In this document: positions 59,835 through 64,000 of the stretch, piece after piece | Numbering within the stretch: the first letter of the stretch is position 1 | Layout of the letters: the number at the start of each line of letters is the position of its first letter | From: CAMDPA01 sp965223035 | Lineage (GTDB): Bacteria; Pseudomonadota; Alphaproteobacteria; Rhizobiales; Hyphomicrobiaceae | Direction of reading: 5' to 3' | NCBI GenBank assembly: GCA_965223035.1 | Contig: OZ244980.1 | Location: 2,294,001-2,358,000, forward strand | DNA: 64,000 nt | Made by a program: the position numbers and the translations under genes | Notes under the pieces: model-generated | What the model was told of the DNA's origin: nothing | Databases searched by the model: none | Seen by the model: the letters and a program-made list of their open reading frames with translations, nothing else

Positions 59835-61367
59835 TTATGGTTTGGCGGGTGGGGGTAGCCCGAACTCCTCCCAGCGCGCGAGCGCGGCTTTGCGGTCGTC
59901 GTCTGCGGGCCAAATCAACGGCGGGTAGCGCGCACCGTCGAAGTCCGGGTCCGGATCGTAGTCGAGGTTCATGGTGGCGTCGATCAAGACGCGCGCCCAC
60001 TTGCCGGTGCCAAACAGCGCTGCATTACGGTCGCGCTTGCGGATCGAGGGGTCCAGGCCGGCGCCGAATGTCGACGGCGAGATCAACACATCGTCCTCGC
60101 CGGCATTGACGCGATAGGCCATGGCCCAATCGATCGCCGCGTAGTCGTGAATGTCGATATCGTCATCGACGACGGTTACGTGCTTGTAGCGAACATTGGC
60201 GGCCGCCGAACCCCACAGTGCGTGCCCCACTTGCTTGGCCTGATTGCGATAGGTCTGCTTGATGGCAACCACTGTATTGATGCCCATCTGCACCGGCGGG
60301 CACCAGACGTCGACAACACCGGGCACGCCGGCGCGGTCGAGCACATTCCACGCCACGCCGGCGCGCATGATCGACGAACAGATGCCGTTCTCCGAGTAGC
60401 TGCCTGGTAAGGCGCCCTCGATCGCGCCGTGCATAATCGGGTTGCTTCGATGGGTGATGGCGGTCACGCGCAAGGTCGGTTTCGGGCTCTTGTCACCGGC
60501 GATATATCCCGTGAACTCCGCGAACGGCCCCTCCATGACATAATCGGCCGGATCCAGGGTCAGCATGCCCTCGATCACGATTTCCGTTGTAGCGGGAACG
60601 TAGAGATCGACGGTCTCGCATTTCACGACATCGACCGGCGCTCCGCGGATCGCGCCCATCACGTCGTACTCGCACACGCCCCGCGTGATCGGCGCCGAGG
60701 CGCAAAAGCCGAGCGATGGCTCCCAGCCGATGGCGACGGCGACGGGCATCTCCTTGTGGCCGGCCTGGCTCCAGGCGGCGATGTGATGTCCAATGTTTTG
60801 TGCGCGCCACATCAGCATTGGAATCTGGTTCTTGCTGGCCAGCATGCCGCGATAGATGCCGACGTTCATTGCTTCAGTGGTCGGATCCTTGGAAATGACG
60901 CCGCCGTAGGTCAGGATATAGCGCCCTCCGTCGGGCCGATTCCAATGCGGCGCGGGAAAATCGTAGAGATCGACAGCGTCGCCTGTGACCACCACCTCCT
61001 TGCAAGGCGCGTCTTTGACGACGCGGGGCGGGATCGATCCATTGAGGATGGTGCGGCCAAGTTGGACGAGGTCGCGGGGGTGGGTGTCGGGCTGCATGCC
61101 CAGCATCATCGAGACGCGGCTATAGCTGGCCAGACCGGAGGTGAACAGCCGACCGCATCTGCTGTCGGGACCATTGTATCCCGTGATGTTGTTGAACAAC
61201 AGCGCTGGCCCGGTGCCGGTCCCTTGCGCCAGGCGCACGATGGTGCCCAACTCGATATTCCAATCCACCTCAGCGTCGACGTCGTTGAGCTCCTTGTTGG
61301 TCCGTCTCAAGGCTTCGATCCAGCCACGTAGGTCGCCAAATTGCACCGGCTTGCGCTCTAGGCCCAT
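59835..61367 (-). CDS. UbiD-family decarboxylase (paralog 2)
   Basis: A 510-aa prFMN-dependent decarboxylase. Motifs: GDLRGWIEALRRTNKELNDV, MNVGIYRGMLASKN, DPADYVMEGPFAEFTGYIAG (prFMN/metal region; the Gly of FGEFT-like motifs is Ala) and VVDDDIDIHDYAAIDWAMAYR. AAGGAG about 10 nt before the ATG at 61367 fixes the start. It is closely similar along its length to paralog 3, which lies divergently 421 nt away. Substrate unknown. Confidence 0.9.
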   Translation of the reverse strand: MGLERKPVQFGDLRGWIEALRRTNKELNDVDAEVDWNIELGTIVRLAQGTGTGPALLFNNITGYNGPDSRCGRLFTSGLASYSRVSMMLGMQPDTHPRDLVQLGRTILNGSIPPRVVKDAPCKEVVVTGDAVDLYDFPAPHWNRPDGGRYILTYGGVISKDPTTEAMNVGIYRGMLASKNQIPMLMWRAQNIGHHIAAWSQAGHKEMPVAVAIGWEPSLGFCASAPITRGVCEYDVMGAIRGAPVDVVKCETVDLYVPATTEIVIEGMLTLDPADYVMEGPFAEFTGYIAGDKSPKPTLRVTAITHRSNPIMHGAIEGALPGSYSENGICSSIMRAGVAWNVLDRAGVPGVVDVWCPPVQMGINTVVAIKQTYRNQAKQVGHALWGSAAANVRYKHVTVVDDDIDIHDYAAIDWAMAYRVNAGEDDVLISPSTFGAGLDPSIRKRDRNAALFGTGKWARVLIDATMNLDYDPDPDFDGARYPPLIWPADDDRKAALARWEEFGLPPPAKP

Positions 61368-61788
61368 GGGCGTCGAACTCCTTTGAGCAGAGGTGTGGGC
61401 GCCGGCTCGGGCAGGCGGCCTGGGCGCGGCGGGGGCGGTGCTTGCATAGCCGGGTCGGCGCCCCAGGTCAAAAATGCAGCCGTCGATGACCACAATTGTG
61501 ACGCCGGCGGAGGTGCCGCCTTGGCGCATGAGGTGCGGCGCGGTCGGAGGCTGGCGCTGGCCCTTGCAGGACCAGCAGCGCGGCGAATTGTGGTACTTGA
61601 CGGCGGGAATTGTGGTTTCTACCCTTTATGGATACTCCTCCCCAACCAGCAGATGCCGGCGTCATGCGTGCGTGATCCCCGTTCATCGCGGCTGCTGGCT
61701 GCCGGACGGAGGTCGCGAACTGGTCTCTGGGTGAGGCTTGCGCGTTGCAACCGATGCACCCCTGATTACCTGGAAAAGGCACATCGAC
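61368..61788. other. Intergenic region between two divergent UbiD genes
   Basis: A 421-nt space. It should hold the promoters of both UbiD paralogs. No coding frame with support and no repeat copy was seen. Confidence 0.4.
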
Positions 61789-63363
61789 ATGGCGAATTCC
61801 TCTCCAAAATCGCAGGCGCCAGCCGCTGCTCCGGCCACCTCGGCACCTGGCTCAAATGCGCCGCTGCCCTACGGCGACCTGCGCGGTTGGATCGAGGCGT
61901 TGCGGCGTGAAGGAGAGCTGCATGAAATAGATGCCGAGGTAGATTGGGATTGCGAGCTGGGAACGATCACGCGCAAGGCGTTCGGCAACGGTGACGGCCC
62001 GGCGCTTATGTTCAACAACATCAAGGGCTACAACGGGCCGGGTGCGCGGTGCACGAAGCTGTTCACCGGTGGACTGTCGAAATACAGCCGGGTGGCAATG
62101 ATGTTCGGCCTGCCCCGCGACGCGCCGATTACCGATCTTGTCCAGGCGGCTCGGCGGTCGTACGCGGAGCGTGTTGCGCCGGTGGACGTCAAGACCGGTC
62201 CGGTCAAGGAGAACATCGTCACCGGCGACGACATCAATTTGTCCGATTTTCCGGTGCCGAAATGGCATCGGCACGATGGTGGTCGCTACATTAATACGAT
62301 GCAAGGCACGGTGACTAAAGATCCCAAGACCGGCAGGCTCAACGTTGGTCTTTATCGCGGCATGATCGGCCAAAAGAACACGCTGCCCGTGCTGTTGTGG
62401 CGACCGCAGAACTGGGGGCTTGACTTCCGCAAATACGCAGACAAGCAGGAGGAAATGCCGGTCGCCTTCATCTACGGATGGGAGCCATCGCTGCCGTTCG
62501 CAGCCTCCTCGCCGATCCCTCCCGACGTCTCCGAGTACGAGGTGATGGGGGCGATTCGTGGGGCTCCGGTTGAACTGGTCGACTGCGAGACCGTGCCGCT
62601 CAAGGTGCCCGCGAGCGCGGAAATGGTGGTCGAGGGGTGGATCTCACCGGATCCTGCCACCTTTGAAATGGAAGGGCCATTTGGTGAATACACCGGCTAT
62701 TTCGGCGGCGACCAGTGCTTGAAGCACACCGTGCGGGTGACCGCGATCACCCACCGCAACGACCCAATTTTCCGCGGCACGCTGGAAGGCACGATGCCGA
62801 AGATGCTCAACGAGAACTCGATCATGAGTTCGGTGCAGCGCGCCGCGTTGGCCTGGAATATCCTTGAGCGGTCTGGTGTGCCGGGCGTCACCGATGTGCA
62901 TTGTCCCGCAGCCAACAACGGCACCACGCTGATCATTCAGCTCAGGCAAACCTACCGCGGTCAGGCCAAGCAGGCGGCTTGCGCGATCTGGGGCTCGAAT
63001 GCGGCGCATCTGCGCTACAAGCATGTGTGGGTGGTCGATGATGACATCGACATCCATGATCCGGGTTCGCTCGACTGGGCCTTTGCCTATCGGGTCAACG
63101 CGGCGGAGGACGACATCGTGTTCATGCCGGGCACATTCGGTTCGGCGCTCGATCCCTCAACGCGCCTAAAATATCGCGACACCAACCTTTTTGGCACGGG
63201 CAAATGGTGCCGAGTGCTGATCGATGCCACCATCAACCTGGATTTCGAGCCCGAGGAGAACTACCAGGGCGATCGCTACCCGATGATGGTCAAACCTGAT
63301 GCGCAGGACATGGAACTGGTCGATCGTCGTTGGGAGGAATACGGCTTCAGCGCCAAGAAATAG
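61789..63363 (+). CDS. UbiD-family decarboxylase (paralog 3)
   Basis: A 524-aa prFMN-dependent decarboxylase. After an Ala/Pro-rich N-terminus (residues 1-25) it shows GDLRGWIEALRREGELHEID, LNVGLYRGMIGQKN, FEMEGPFGEYTGYFGG (canonical) and VVDDDIDIHDPGSLDWAFAYR. GGAAAAGG at 61772-61779 precedes the ATG at 61789. The shared blocks with paralog 2 suggest a gene duplication followed by inversion. It ends 8 nt before repeat copy 7. Confidence 0.92.
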   Translation: MANSSPKSQAPAAAPATSAPGSNAPLPYGDLRGWIEALRREGELHEIDAEVDWDCELGTITRKAFGNGDGPALMFNNIKGYNGPGARCTKLFTGGLSKYSRVAMMFGLPRDAPITDLVQAARRSYAERVAPVDVKTGPVKENIVTGDDINLSDFPVPKWHRHDGGRYINTMQGTVTKDPKTGRLNVGLYRGMIGQKNTLPVLLWRPQNWGLDFRKYADKQEEMPVAFIYGWEPSLPFAASSPIPPDVSEYEVMGAIRGAPVELVDCETVPLKVPASAEMVVEGWISPDPATFEMEGPFGEYTGYFGGDQCLKHTVRVTAITHRNDPIFRGTLEGTMPKMLNENSIMSSVQRAALAWNILERSGVPGVTDVHCPAANNGTTLIIQLRQTYRGQAKQAACAIWGSNAAHLRYKHVWVVDDDIDIHDPGSLDWAFAYRVNAAEDDIVFMPGTFGSALDPSTRLKYRDTNLFGTGKWCRVLIDATINLDFEPEENYQGDRYPMMVKPDAQDMELVDRRWEEYGFSAKK

Positions 63364-63370
63364 CACGTGC

Positions 63371-63454
63371 TAGAGCAACCTGCCTTTAATCGGAATCGGA
63401 ACGATCCCGATTAAAGGCAGAAAGTTGCTCTACACTTTAAGGCGCGATGATCTA
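63371..63454 (+). repeat. Palindromic intergenic repeat, copy 7
   Basis: Full-length copy, nearly identical to copy 2 over the palindrome: TAGAGCAACCTGCCTTTAAT, CGGAATCGGAACGATCCCGA, TTAAAGGCAGAAAGTTGCTC, then the tail TACACTTTAAGGCGCGATGATCTA. It lies between the convergent 3' ends of UbiD paralog 3 and tilS. Confidence 0.88.
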
Positions 63455-63530
63455 GGCCACATCGTCGCCGAGGCGCATTGGGTTGGATCGTCATCGGCAC
63501 GCGGGGGAGCGCGATGGTTCCAGCTCACTC

Positions 63531-64000
63531 TCAATCATCGCAAATCGGGTCGCGCTGCAGCGTAGCGGGAGACAACCCGAGAAAGGTGGCAGTGAAGCGG
63601 CCGGCGCTGTTTGAGCCGGGCGGCCGCATCTGCCGCAAAGCGCGATGAGGAACGGCCAACAGCCGCTCGCCGTCCCAGAACGATGGTAAGGTCAGAGCGG
63701 CGCGCTGTGGCAGCGGCAACGGTCCACCATGATCGGCCAACCAACGGCGTAAGGTTAGAGCCGGCAGGGCGCGCACAATCACTGGCGCGGCATGGGTGGC
63801 CTCGGTGTGGACCAGAAATCTTCTGTCCCAAAGGGCGGTTTGGCCCGGCGCGATGCGCACTTCCGGAAGGCCGGTTCGCCCGTGCTCGCGGAACACGCGC
63901 AGCTCGCCTTGAGCCAGTTCGAGATGGCAGCCACACAGGGTGGCGGCCATCGCCCGGTCGCGGACCTCAGTCGACCCCGCCAACAGGCGCTGCTCGAGCG
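63531..64000 (-). CDS. tilS: tRNA(Ile)-lysidine synthase, C-terminal part (cut by window edge)
   Basis: The 3' part of a minus-strand gene that runs past the window end. The visible 155 or so residues read RDRAMAATLCGCHLELAQGE, then EVRIAPGQTALWDRRFLVHT and end in a Pro/Leu-rich tail. This matches the C-terminal domain of alphaproteobacterial TilS (TLGGC..., LWDxRF). The ATPase domain with the SGGxDS motif lies outside. TilS converts C34 of the AUA-reading tRNA-Ile to lysidine and is essential. The TTG at 63983 is not the start; the frame stays open to the edge. Confidence 0.72.
   Translation of the reverse strand, partial: LEQRLLAGSTEVRDRAMAATLCGCHLELAQGELRVFREHGRTGLPEVRIAPGQTALWDRRFLVHTEATHAAPVIVRALPALTLRRWLADHGGPLPLPQRAALTLPSFWDGERLLAVPHRALRQMRPPGSNSAGRFTATFLGLSPATLQRDPICDD

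Overview
The window is GC-rich, densely coded DNA of alphaproteobacterial character. This rests on its content: TRAP, TAXI-TRAP, tripartite tricarboxylate (TTT) and SsuABC-type importers, Rieske oxygenase, UbiD paralogs and the 3' end of a tilS gene. The lineage is an inference; Rhodospirillales-like groups seem likely. No rRNA, tRNA, CRISPR array, phage or transposase was seen. The region is a series of catabolic cassettes, several built as a dedicated uptake system beside oxidoreductases, ligases or hydrolases.

Layout. 1-6.2 kb: a glutathione S-transferase, then a two-permease ABC importer with a small membrane protein and a Gfo/Idh/MocA oxidoreductase. 6.6-9.6 kb: a FIST protein and a Sel1-repeat protein. 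10.2-18.7 kb (minus strand): a tight operon with ATGA or GTGA junctions encoding a reductase, Rieske alpha and beta subunits, an acyl-CoA ligase, a thiolase-like protein without its catalytic Cys and His, a DUF35 zinc-ribbon protein fused to a degenerate SDR domain, a cyclase-family hydrolase and an SDR. The thiolase-like/DUF35 pair recalls Ltp2-type retro-aldolases. 18.8-25.2 kb (plus): opine-dehydrogenase-like, 3-hydroxyacyl-CoA-dehydrogenase-like and racemase-like proteins, then a DctPQM TRAP transporter. 25.7-33.6 kb: a two-gene indolepyruvate-oxidoreductase-like enzyme, a second ABC importer and an FAD oxidoreductase. 34-39.5 kb: a subtilisin autotransporter, a DUF3500 protein and an LVIVD-type propeller protein. 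40.2-46.3 kb: a TTT transporter (TctC plus a TctA-TctB fusion), a thioredoxin-reductase-like flavoprotein and a UGSC-family protein. 46.3-52.9 kb: a TAXI-TRAP system with a GNAT gene, divergent from two amidohydrolase-type enzymes. 53.1-64 kb: an L,D-transpeptidase, three UbiD-type decarboxylases, a NUDIX hydrolase, an alpha/beta hydrolase and the end of tilS.

The main discovery is at 44.6-46.3 kb. Two ORFs that look separate are one reading frame interrupted by a single UGA. The UGA sits in a U-x-x-C motif (U-S-T-C) and is followed 11 nt later by a perfect 6-bp GC-rich hairpin with a GGUC loop, as expected of a bacterial SECIS. This is most likely a selenocysteine protein of the UGSC family, with a TrxR-like flavoprotein just upstream.

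A second structural theme is a family of imperfect palindromic intergenic repeats (about 60-85 bp, eight copies seen), placed just 3' of genes. Some carry a second module with a TCCGCC/GGCGGA hairpin.
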